DNA from: Rhipidocladum racemiflorum
Lineage: Eukaryota; Streptophyta; Magnoliopsida; Poales; Poaceae
DNA length: 64,000 bases
Reading direction: 5' to 3'
Assembly: GCA_036346355.1 (NCBI GenBank)
Contig: CM070581.1
Coordinates: 45,527,849-45,591,848 of the forward strand
Shown here: piece by piece, positions 43,861 through 53,093 of the stretch
Layout: the number at the start of each line of letters is the position of its first letter
How positions within the stretch are numbered: position 1 is the first letter of the stretch
The notes under the pieces: generated by a model
What the model saw: only the letters and a program-made list of their open reading frames with translations
The model's database searches: none
What the model was told of the DNA's origin: nothing
Made by a program: the position numbers and the translations under genes

Positions 43861-46447
43861 TCAGAATTCAAGATTCTCTAACAAGGCTTGCGATGTACCG
43901 GAGACCTCTTCGAGGAGCGCGTTGGCTTTGTCTTCATCACAGGCAAAACCTTCTTTCACAGCTTCGAGGTCAACTCTCGGATAATGAGACTTGACCACTG
44001 CCAATGCCTGGTTCGCACTCATGGTCGCGGACTCCTTGGCGTAAGCTCTGATCCTGTCGGCTCCTCCGGAGAGAAGCGGAACAGCGTCGTCCCCCTGGCC
44101 CGGCTCAACTCCTTCAATACGCAGAAGGTGCAGAACTGGCTCGCAGGCGATGCGCAGCTCAGTCTGGCCCCGTTCGGCAGCGGCCATCTTCTCCTTGCAT
44201 TCTGCAACAAAGCCGAACTGCCATCAAAAACACACCCGACGCCAAGTACATTCAATCCAAGTCAAAGAAATTTACCCTTCAGCTCCCGCTGCATCCTCTC
44301 CAAACCGACTCGAGCTTCGAGGCCAGAACTCTCTGAAGCTTCCAGTCGGGCTCTCAACTCAGCAATGGTCGAATCGCGCTCTAAAACACAAGAGCGTCAT
44401 CATCCTTTCCAACTGGCCAAAAAGATGTCCAAACCGAGTCCAGGGGAGGATCTCAACATCAAGCGCATACTCAAGCTTCGCTTTCTCCTCCCGAATCGCC
44501 ATACATTGGTCCTCAAGCCCGTGGACCTCCTTCCATCTGTCGCTGCTGATCTCGCTGAGCTTGTCCTAATACTGCTGGTGATCCTTGAGCTTCGGGAGCA
44601 CCTTCCGAAAAAATTGTGACCGCTGCTCCGAGCGCTCCCCCATGTCCTAGGTAACAGGGGCAGAATCTCAGGGAGAAGCTAGCAGGCAACAGATTGAAGA
44701 CAAGAAACTCACCCTCACGAGCGTGCTACACCTAACGGTGAGCTCATAAAGCTCCGTCCGAGCCGCTCTCTCCATCTCATCGTCCTCTTCCATCGCGGTC
44801 CAGTCGGAACCCCCCTCCCACCATACGGTCCGATTCGGGGGCTTCGGCAGAGGACCGAGCGGCGGTGGCTCTCGAGGCACCTCCTCCACTTCCGGAGACG
44901 GTGCCGAGTCAATCTCGTCGGCGGACGGACCACCTGATGGTTCGACCGTCGGGCCGCCGGCACCCGGTGGCGACGCCCCGGCAGTCGACGGCGAGGGTGA
45001 CCTGGCCGACGCGGGGGGGGCTCCCCTTGGGGAAGCCTGTGCTTGGGGCTCCTTTTCAGGAGACCCCTCCACCGAGACGTCCATAGTAGGAGTCTTGAAT
45101 CGGCAAAAAGGGAAGACACCTCAGCACAGGCAATAGCAAAAAGACAAGGATTGCCCAAAAGAATACCTCCTGGATTTCTTGAATTTCATCCCAGGTCTCA
45201 TCCGAGTCCCAGCACCACTCGGAGGGGAGCCGGACTCCAAGACTAAGAAATGGCTACCCCTGAGACAGAAGGTTGTGGCTCTGTGCTTTGTGATCCGGGT
45301 ACGCCGGAGGTCGAAGGCCCGGCTGACGAAAGGCCAGCAGCTTCCTCCGCTGATTCCCGGCGCAGCTCATCGGCCGAGGTGTCAGCCGCTCGCTTGGCCT
45401 GAGCATTCCTCAGCCGAGAGAGGCCGACGACCGGAGCGTCAGAGAAGAAGGACGCGTGTTCCTGAAAAAGGAACGATCGCACCCTGTTAGAATCACACAT
45501 CAGGCAAAAAATCATGGGACAGTCTTTCGAGAGAGTGGTGCACTCACAGGAGGGGGAGGCCTCTCCGCCGAAAATTTGCAAGGGCAGCCCCTGTTGGTGA
45601 TCATAGTGCCAGGCACGAAGAGGTCAACTACCCGCGCCGCCAATGCCTCCTTCGACAAAGACGTGTCCGCCTCCCGGGTAGGATCCTGAGGCCCGTTGTA
45701 CTGGAACCCCAAATGGATTTTCTCCTTTAGGGGCTGGACCCGGCGCTTCACAAAGCTGATCGCGATCCTGGGGCCCGTCAGCCCTCGGTTCTTCAGATCG
45801 TTAATCCATGCCAGAAGCTCAGAGACTTGATCCAAACCGCCGCCATCCGGGGCATCGCTCCAGCATTGGGAAGCTTTAGGGGTGCGGCCAGCGAAAGGGG
45901 CAAGAAAAGGATCAACAGTGGCACAATAGAACCACTCCCGCCTCCAACCTTTGAGGGAGGTCTTGAGGGGGACCACGAAGTACTGTTTCTTCAAGCCCTC
46001 TCGCAGCTGGAGCCCGGCGCCTCCAATGACGCTGGGAGCAGCTCGGTTCGGGTGAGGTTTGAGCAAGAAGAGGGAGCGGAACAAGTCAAAATGAGGACGT
46101 ATCCCAAGATACGCCTCGCAAAGCTGAACGAAGATTGCAATGTGAAGGATGGAATTGGGATTCAAATTGACCAGCTCGATTTCGTAAAAATGAAGGAGCC
46201 CTCGGAAGAAGGCGCCCCAGAACGCTAAATCCTCGCCGAGAAGAAGGACTCGAACACCACAATCTCATTCTCCGCAGGTGTGGGGTAAGGGTCACCGCGG
46301 CGGATCAAGTGAGATCAACTCCGGCGGAGGAAGGCGCCGGCGGCACCACTCCAAGCGGGACGTCGTGGTGATGGAGGTCTCCCACCCCGCGGTCGCAGGG
46401 TCGGCGTCACCCCCCGACGCTGATAAGGGTTCCGAAGAAGAAGACAT
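43861..46447 (-). pseudogene. Antisense accessory gene 1 (PF04195-like), element 3 copy
   Basis: Same six-exon gene as at 23548-26171, on minus. The start is near 46447 (ATGTCTTCTTCTTCGG). The PF04195-like domain is open in the frame 46165-45512 (NPNSILHIAIFVQLCEAYLG, WRREWFYCATVDPFLAPF, GLTGPRIAISFVKRRVQPL), and here the codon that is TAG in element 2 is CAG. The linker exon with EGSPEKEPQAQASPRGAPP is open (about 45084-44710), the helical exon lies near 44620-44450, and the last exon (about 44190-43861) is open to its stop after LLENLEF. Frameshifts near 46150-46300 break the N-terminus. Introns keep GT-AG ends. It is the best copy for reading exons 3-6. Confidence 0.8.
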
Positions 46448-46600
46448 CTTGGTGAAGGAGACATGGTGGGAGGAACCGCCGAGGATCTTGGGCGCGAAAC
46501 TTGGAACCCTAGGTCGCCCAAATCGCCAAAGGAGACTTAAAGATTTCTCAACCGTGGTGGGCGAAAGGCAAAGATATCTTCGCCCAGTAAGTTTTCCCTC

Positions 46601-46607
46601 ATTTATA
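46601..46607 (-). promoter_or_regulatory. TATA box of antisense gene 1, element 3
   Basis: ATTTATA on plus (TATAAAT on minus), about 155 bp before the ATG near 46447; counterpart of 23388-23394. Confidence 0.55.
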
Positions 46608-46919
46608 AGGAATAAGCCTTAATTTTCGCCTCACGGCGGGAAAAACAAGGACCTTCGCGCTCGATTCTGGGCCAGATCTAGGGCACGCCCCATGACGGGC
46701 CGAAAGATGAGTTGCGCAAAACGCGACCAGGTGTCAAGTCTGGTTCAAAGTTTGGGATAAAGTGCGCCCCATGATGGGCCTGAACGCCGGCCGCCACGGA
46801 AGCTTGGGGCCGGGCACTTTCCGAACATCCTCAAGCGGTATGCCCCATAATTTGGGGTCAATTGCTGGTCACTGCTTCTTAGCGTGATTGGGTACCGTGG
46901 GAGGATTTTTTTCATTAAA

Positions 46920-47560
46920 CCGGTCTTGAGAATGCGCTCCATGAGAGTCTGAAGCAGTGCGCCGTAAGCGGTCACAAGCATTACTCTAAATGACCAAGGT
47001 ATGCCCCATGAGGGTCGATTGGGCCTCACAATCCAATCGCCGCACGCCGCAAATGGGTGTGGGTACCGCTCGGCCTCGAGCCAAAAAGACTACGGTATGC
47101 CACATGAGGGCCAGCTGAGCGACAAGCCGGTTGCCGCGCACCGTGAACGGGCGCGGGTACCACTCGGCCACGAGCCAAAAGACTATGGTACGCCCCATGA
47201 GGGCCAGCCGAGCGACGAGCCGGTTGCCGCGCACCGTAAACGGGCGTGGGTACCACTCGGCCACGAGCCAAAAGACCATGGTATGCCCCATGAGGGCCAG
47301 CCGAGCGACAAACCGGTTGCCGCGCACCGTAAACGGGTGCGGGTACCACTCGGCCACGAGCCAAAAGACTACGGTATGCCCCACGAGGGCCAGCCGAGCG
47401 ACAAGCCGCTGTCACAAGATCAGAACGCAAGCGCGGGTACCACTCAGCCACGAGCCAAAAAGACCATGGTATGCCCCATGAGGGTCAGCTGAGCAACAAG
47501 CCGGTTGCCGCGCACCGCACATGGGCACGGATACTACTTGGCCATGATCCCACGGTGGCT
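46920..47560. repeat. Tandem array of ~94-bp repeats, element 3
   Basis: About six copies plus partial ones, in reverse orientation to those of element 2. Each has GCCCCATGAGGGCCAG, GGTTGCCGCGCACCGT and TACCACTCGGCCACGAGCC. Repeats recur near 47003, 47098, 47192, 47285, 47378 and 47473. The open frames on both strands are repeat artefacts. Confidence 0.9.
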
Positions 47561-47650
47561 TCACACTACAAGTTCTTTACGATCTTTTTTCCCGTATAAT
47601 CTTTATGACAGGATAAGAGACGGAAATCCGATCCTAAAGCACTTGGGGCC

Positions 47651-48201
47651 GTGGGATGTTCGAGATAGGGGCCCCGCAAGTGGGGCCTATACCCGGCTTG
47701 GGCTAGGCGGGCGGAGTAGTAGGCCCAAAGCCTAGCGCCACGACGGGCCGAGGAGGTTTCGACTTGTTCCCCAAGACAACTCCCGATCCTTCGGAAGCTT
47801 CGCGCCACGCCCAACGACTCCGCCAAAGGCGAAGCACGCAGCCGACATTCGCAGAGCCTGCAGCGCCGGCTCGACGAGTGGTGGCGTGGGTCGGGAAAGC
47901 ATAACCACCTCTCCAAGGCGTAGTGCCAGAGCCAATAAGGACAAAGTACATGTCGGCCAGGCCACCATGTTCGTGCCAGTGGCGCCCATCTATCATGTAT
48001 CCTTCCCCAAGATATAAGGGGAGAAGGGAGAAACAAGAAAGAAGAGGCTCATATATCAAGAACACAGACTAGGTATTATCTCCTCAGAAGGCCGAACTGT
48101 CTAAAAACAGATTGCCCTCGCATCTGTGTTGCCATCAAGCTCGAGATCCGCACAAATCCCTAGAATCTCAAATCTCATTGCCGCTAAACCGATCGCCGAC
48201 A
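47651..48201 (+). repeat. 3' LTR of element 3
   Basis: About 551 bp, starting near GTGGGATGTTCGAG, preceded by the purine tract GCACTTGGGGCC, and ending ATCGCCGACA at 48201. It is shorter than the 5' copy (580 bp) through many single-base losses, mostly in G or C runs. Confidence 0.85.
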
Positions 48202-48739
48202 CCGCAATGAGATTTGTGATTTTAGGGATTCGTATGAGATCTGAGCTTGATGGTAACACAGATGCGAGGGCAATCGTGTTTAGACAGTTCGGCTCTCTCT
48301 GAGGAGATAATACCCTAGTCCTCGTGTTCTTGGATATATGAGCGTCTCTCCTTTCTTGTTTCTCCCTCCTCCCTTATATATTGGGGGAAGGATACATGAT
48401 AGATGGGCGCCACCTGCCCTCAACATGGTGGCCTCACCAACACGTACTTTTTCCTTCGTCGGCTATGGCGCACTACGCCTTGGAGAGGTGGTTGTGCTTT
48501 CCTCGACCGCGCCTACTGTCAGTTCGAGCCTGCAGCTCTGCGAATGTCAGCTGCATGCTTCGCTTTTGGCGGGTTGTTTGGGCGTGGCTAAGCTTCCGAA
48601 GGATCGGAGTTGCCTTGGGGAACAAGTCGAAACCTCCTCCGGTTCGTCGTGGCGCTCGGGCTTTGGGCTCATCGCCCGCCCTGCCTAGCCTGGGCCGGCA
48701 CAGCCCCACTTGCGGGACCCCTATCTCGGACATCCCACA
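48202..48739 (-). repeat. Outer part of element 2's 5' LTR
   Basis: 538 bp continuing from the 23-bp piece at 35461-35483 and ending ACATCCCACA at 48739, next to CCACC. It shares element 2 private variants with 21758-22339. TATATAAG (minus) lies at 48373-48380. Confidence 0.88.
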
Positions 48740-48815
48740 CCACCTTAGCTCTCTTACCTTCTGCCTATCGGCATTCTCCAGGTGTTGCTTGGTTGGCAGC
48801 CTTTTCAGGACCTAC

Positions 48816-49936
48816 CTCTTGGAGCGTCGAGAAGGGGGAGGTGAAGGAGGCCGTCGGCGACGCTTGGTCATCACCTTCCTCCTCGAACCCGCAGTAGGGG
48901 GATCCCCTCGCGGTAGCTGTTGGATCGCAGACATCGCAATCTCGAGGGCGATCTTTTCCTGTCTCACGATAAAGGAGGCTGTCAGAGGTGCTCAGGACGG
49001 AATCCCTCGAGCATAGCTTACAAAGGACACTTACCTCCTCGCTACAGTCGAACACGTTCCGCGCAAATTGGCTCCCATGCATTAGCTCTTGCTGTTCGGG
49101 GTCCTGAACATCTCGATGACCTGTTCTTCTACCCAGTCTTTGTGCGGGGCTACAGTACGAGCAAAAGGTGAGGACTCGAGCAAATGAAATACCAAAGAAA
49201 AATAGAGTTCAAGGAATTTACCTGAGTCTGCCTCACGGGTGAGGTTTTGCCACCCAACAATCTTGAAGAACGGATGCTCCCTCCTTCGTAGCAGGGACAA
49301 CCGGTTCCTGAGGAAGTCCCGGGCAATGTCTCGACCAGTGAGCCCCTTTTGGGTGAGCTCACTGATCATCATCAGCGTCTGCTCCTCTTTAGGTTGCACG
49401 GGCGGACGCGGCGTCGCGACCACCGGGGCCGATTCCCTAGTGTAGCGGAGGTCGCTCCCCTCCGCCTTCTTAAGGTAGAACCAATGCCCGGCCCAACCGG
49501 ACACCAAATCCTTCAGCGAAACGATTGGGTAATCGTAAGGTCGGTTGGACCTGAGCCGGAAATAGATGCAACCGATGGGGGTATTCCCGCCGGTACGAAA
49601 CGAGGAATAGAAGTGGAAGAAAAGGCTAGACGTGGGCACGACGCCCACGTAACCCTTGCAAAGATACGCGAGTATCGCCAGAACAAGGATGGAATTGGGA
49701 TTCAGATTAGAGATCTCGCACTCGCAGAAGGCGAGCACGGAAGCAACAAACTCACTCTCGGGCATTCGAAGCCCATTGATGGCGTAGAGTTCGCAGGAGA
49801 CAATCTCTCCCTCCTGCGATGCCAGCTCTGTATCGCCGCTGGGCGCGCACGCCGAGCCCTTGTCAAGGTGGCCATCATCAACAAGCAATTGGAGCATCCT
49901 CCTGTTCATCTGGCTAACACCGAACTTCGCCATGGA
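48816..49936 (-). pseudogene. 5' exons of family B antisense accessory gene (PF04195-like)
   Basis: The likely start is MAKFGVSQMNRRMLQLLVDD at 49936 (the frame is open back to 50002). Residues about 60-230 resemble the PF04195 domain (CECEISNLNPNSILVLAILA, GHWFYLKK, GLTGRDIARDFLRNRLSLL), a distant relative of the family A gene. Suggested splice sites: donor 49221/acceptor 49150, donor 49034/acceptor 48959, donor 48815, giving exons 49222-49936, 49035-49149 and 48816-48958. The third exon codes a basic run (RRKVMTKRRRRPPSPPPS), a likely nuclear localisation signal. A frame change at the C run 49098-49101 is needed to pass from the second exon on. The gene continues at 21757 after element 2. 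Confidence 0.66.
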
Positions 49937-50002
49937 TGCAAAAGAGTGAGGGGGGCAAAGCGCAGGAAGTTTGGGGGTCTTCTTTCGAGCGAAAACGAGC
50001 AA

Positions 50003-50402
50003 AAATGCGGCAAAGATTTCTCCGCCGCACTATTCGAGCTTAAAAAGGCAGCGAAAAGCCGCATTTAATGACAGATGTGACCTTTCACGAACCGACGCGT
50101 GTCCATTACCACCGTAACGGTTAGTAAAACGCATCTCCCGAGAAACTGTCTGGACCGTTACGAGGACGCTTCTTGAGGAAGGAATCGGCGCGACCTTCCG
50201 ACTTTTTACCAGAGCATTCTGCCCGGTCGGGGGATGAGCCAGATAGTCACTCGTAACCCATCAAAGCTCGCCTACCACCGCGTTATGCTTGGATGCTGCA
50301 GCAATCCTTCACTGCAAGATACCAATCCCTCCTGTGAGTCTCTTAAAGGCTCAAGGGGAAGACCCGACCAAGTAGCATTCCACTTGAGCCTCAGGGGCTA
50401 GC
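50003..50402. other. Family B sequence between accessory gene and 3' LTR
   Basis: Upstream region of the accessory gene (minus sense). CTTTTTAAGCTCG on minus near 50035-50047 might be a weak TATA site. A purine-rich tract GAGCCTCAGGGGCTAGC at 50387-50403 stands where a polypurine tract is expected. No ORF of interest. Confidence 0.45.
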
Positions 50403-51053
50403 TATCGGGGATTGGGTTATTTTCCAAAAACACCCCTTTGCCTCAACGGCCGACCAAAAGCACCCTTGGTTTGTGTGCCCAACCAAGGATTTCGGGTGGC
50501 CCCGTGCCTGGCCGCATGCTCGTCAACCCTCAATAAAACATGCTTGGCTACAGGCCCTGGAGACAAATACGAGCAACCTTGCTCGGGAGGCACAAGTTGG
50601 TCAAACCGGGCCATGGGAATGCCCGGCGATGACCGAAGGACAGGGTCAACCCACTAAATAGGAAAGTGGTGACCAGTTCGCCAGGAATCCAGGGAAGTTA
50701 TATCAGAAGATCAAGCACGACGAGAATCAAGGACACGTCAAAAACGGCAATAGCCGTGATCTTAGGGGTAGTTACCATTTGTAATTAGATACACTAATTA
50801 TTTATCCCCCCTCGACGGGAGGAGAGAGAGAAGCACACGAAGACAAGATCTCGATTACATACAAGCATCAATACTCAATACGACTGGAGTAGGGCTATTA
50901 TCTCCACTGTGAGAGGCCCAACCCAAGATAATCCCCGGTGTCTTCCGTTGCTCGGGTATTCTTCGAACGCAACCCTTCAAGGGTGAAGGGGACTTGGTTG
51001 ATCCCACATTCAACAAGTAAGCTCGGCGGGGGCCCGTTCCCCAATCGTCGACA
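50403..51053 (+). repeat. 3' LTR of family B gypsy element
   Basis: From about TATCGGGGATTGGGTT (the expected TG start is apparently mutated) to CCCAATCGTCGACA at 51053. It follows a purine tract, and the GRF gene sequence resumes directly at 51054. The TATTATCTCCACTGTGAGAGG-type U5 stretch near 50890 parallels the TATTATCTCCTCCGAGAGAG region of family A. No 5' partner was found in the window, so the left border is approximate. Confidence 0.6.
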
Positions 51054-51271
51054 CAGGACTTCAAAAAGAAACTTGCGAAATTGCTCAAGTCAAAGGAGAA
51101 ACCTCCTCCTCATGGGCCACCCGAAAGCCCTAAATTGTGCGAACATGGCCTGTAGGCAGTGATTGATACCTGCCACGAGGATCTAGCGGACCGAAGATTC
51201 TACCAGTGCCCTTTGGCCGAGGATGAATGGTGCTAGTACCTCAACTGGGTGGACCCGGAGATGTACCACCC
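51054..51271 (+). pseudogene. GRF-type zinc finger gene fragment, left part
   Basis: In the frame starting CAG GAC TTC at 51054 it reads a basic helix (DFKKKLAKLLKSKEKPPP), then LCEHGL, a TAG, a linker, RRFYQCPLAEDEWC, a TAG, and YLNWVDPEMYH. Cys-x-His, then RRFYQC, C and WVD are the hallmarks of GRF-type zinc fingers (zf-GRF). Two amber stops make it a pseudogene. The family B LTR cuts its upstream side and the copia LTR its downstream side; the frame continues at 63114. It is the only non-transposon coding trace I can support. Confidence 0.65.
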
Positions 51272-51931
51272 TGTAGGATCGAAGTATACGAATATAGCAA
51301 TCAGAGGGGGGTGAATGATTGTGCGGAGGCTAAAACCAAATTCTTGATCTATTAAAAGTTCACCCCAAAACAGAACCAAATAATTGCCTCGTTTTCGATA
51401 AAAAACAGAATGACAGAGGTTTGGTAAAACGCGAATTCCCGGAGATCCAACCGTTAGATTGATCTGAAATTTGGACACGATAAACTAGATTCCAATACGA
51501 ATCGAACCCAAAAAGAATCAGCTCGATCGGACTTACGGATCAAAAGTTATGAGCTTCGCAAGCTTGCTGATCCAGAACTTGACGAGAATCAATCTAATCA
51601 AAACTTCAAGATTAAACAAGAACGACAAAAGATTGATCAACTAGACTTTGAGAAACACTAGATCAATACCCTAGAAAGGTTTTTGATGGATCAAATCAAG
51701 ATGAAACTCAACGATCAAAAACCAATCTAGAATTAGAACAAGCATGCAAACAAGAACCAAAACAGAAAACACTGTAGCGACGTGGTTACTGTAGCACGCA
51801 AAAGTCTTGGAAGAATTGATCTTTATTTCTTGTCTAAAATACTCTCATCAAAAGAGTACAACCCCTAAAACCAAGCTCAAGGCTTGATGCGCTCAGCTCT
51901 CCTTGGTGCCTTTCAACAGGAGACCCCCCAC

Positions 51932-51939
51932 CTATTTAA
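51932..51939 (-). promoter_or_regulatory. Putative copia LTR TATA box
   Basis: CTATTTAAAG on plus gives CTTTAAATAG on minus, about 1.1 kb into the LTR in element sense; repeated at 61959-61966 in the second LTR. Position and sequence fit a promoter, but this is inferred. Confidence 0.4.
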
Positions 51940-52519
51940 AGCACCAACCCACAAGGAGTTCTGAATACGATTCCTATTCCCTAGAAGGAATCCGTATCCA
52001 ACACAACTCTACTTGGCCCAACCTGGCCGAGTACAACCCTTGCACGCGTATGGCAACCCTACCATACTCACGTGACTAACACTTTGCACGCGTATGGCCA
52101 CCTGCCATACTCACGTGACTAACACTTTGCCTTTGCACGCGAATGACCTTCTGCCATTCTCACGTGACTAACCATTCTTCATGTGCACCATTCTCTTAGC
52201 CCGAACGTCCCGCATGACATCCTTGACCACCAAGACCTCAGTTCCTCCTGAACCTAGTCCCGAACCTCAGTTCCTCCATGAACCTAGTTCCGGTCCTGTC
52301 ATCGACCACATTCGTCTTCGAGAAATACCTGCACATGAACAAACCACAAAACAAATCCGAGCACAAGTCCACGACTTGACTCAATGTCAATCCATGCAAC
52401 TACTCACATGAGCATTGCATAAAGTCCACTTCAAAAGAAGCATCATGAAATCATCACAAATTTCATAATCTCAAATTCAAATTATTTCAATTCTGCTCAA
52501 AACCCTAATTCAGCAAAAA

Positions 52520-53010
52520 CGCATTCACGACGGACAAGGAAATATGGTCCGGCGTACACATGAAAAATCACTCAAAAAACCATTCACAACGGACAGATAA
52601 AATCGGTCCGTTGTACAAGTGAAAGTTTCGGTTCCAAGAAGAAATCATTCTGGCGAAAACACGTTCACGACGGACAAACAAAATCGGTCCGTCGTACATG
52701 CGAAATCAAACCTCAAAAAGCCATTCACGATTGACCAAAGAAGTTTGTCCGCCCATACATGCAAAACTTATCTGGTTTCTTGGAAGATTGAGTTCGACTC
52801 ATGAGCTCAAAAACACGTTCACGACAGCACCAAAAACTTTGTCCGTCAGACGTGCACAACTTATCGTTTTTGAGGAAAATTGAGTTTGGCTCAATGAGTT
52901 CAAAAGCTTGTCCACGACGGACCAACAAAGTTTGTCCGTCGTAGATGGGAAACTTCTTGTTTCTTGAGATCTTGGTCCGGCAAAAGCGAAATCCATCGCT
53001 TCTTGTCAAA
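52520..53010. repeat. Series of short hairpin repeats in the copia LTR
   Basis: Six imperfect units, each with an inverted repeat of the type CGACGGAC-(12-14 bp)-GTCCGTCG, near 52528, 52590, 52670, 52728, 52820 and 52912. They lie in the first 550 bp of the LTR in element sense (U3) and recur at 62547-63010. They could form stems or serve as binding sites; the function is unknown. Confidence 0.8.
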
Positions 53011-53081
53011 TTGACAAAACACATGAACAAACATATTTGCAAATTCAATTCTAAGCCAATTTTTCAGCACATGATTTCACA

Positions 53082-53093
53082 ATCTCCCCCTTG
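53082..53093 (-). promoter_or_regulatory. Polypurine tract of copia element
   Basis: CAAGGGGGAGAT on minus, directly before the 3' LTR; the plus-strand primer site. Confidence 0.82.

Larger units (their letters stand above)
35484..48201 (+). mobile_element. Element 3 complex: family A element with an extra inverted LTR at its left end
   Basis: Inserted into the 5' LTR of element 2. From the left: an LTR in inverted orientation (35484-36060), 86 bp of inverted polypurine-side sequence and a 7-bp PPT end (36061-36153), then a complete plus-strand element: 5' LTR 36154-36733, primer-binding site, gag, pol, two antisense genes, repeat array and 3' LTR about 47651-48201. Both outer termini are therefore the U5 end of an LTR (TGTCGACG... 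and ...CGCCGACA). Target copies are CCGGC (35479-35483) and CCG(G)C at 48202, with one G missing. All three LTRs share subfamily variants (GAGCCTC region, TGGCCGACATGTACT) distinct from element 2. Confidence 0.85.
21758..48739 (-). mobile_element. Element 2: family A Ty3/gypsy (Tat), interrupted by two later insertions
   Basis: Outer element on minus with target-site copies CCACC at 21753-21757 and 48740-48744. The 3' LTR is 21758-22339. The 5' LTR is split into 35461-35483 and 48202-48739. Both LTRs carry the same private variants (GAGCGTCTCTCC after the TATA region; CACCAACACGTACTTTT), unlike element 3, which proves the pairing. Without the solo LTR (28095-30152) and the element 3 complex (35484-48201) it is about 12.2 kb. 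The layout equals element 1: gag to integrase on minus, and two antisense genes on plus near the 3' LTR. Confidence 0.9.
49441..53081. repeat. 3641-bp direct repeat, copy 1
   Basis: Matches 59468-63108 at exactly 10,027 bp offset, with only a few differences, mostly in the last kilobase. It contains part of the family B accessory gene, the family B 3' LTR, the GRF fragment and the copia 3' LTR. The left breakpoint is at TGTAGCGGAGGTCGC, with one shared G before it. Confidence 0.95.
51272..53081 (-). repeat. Copia LTR, copy 1 (3' LTR)
   Basis: 1810 bp, TGTAGGATCGAAG to CATGATTTCACA on plus. In element sense it is preceded by CAAGGGGGAGAT. CACCC precedes it at 51267-51271. It has the same length as 61299-63108. 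Confidence 0.93.

Noticed and set aside
49150..49221. Certain intron in the family B gene
   Set aside because: The 72-base segment is open and in frame, so retained coding sequence is equally possible; kept only as a suggested intron.
50412..50661. Short ORFs in the family B LTR (and duplicate at 60439-60688)
   Set aside because: They lie in an LTR, duplicated with it, and show no homology or start signals.
52520..53010. CRISPR-like array
   Set aside because: Repeat units diverge, spacing is irregular, and the context is a plant copia LTR present in two copies.
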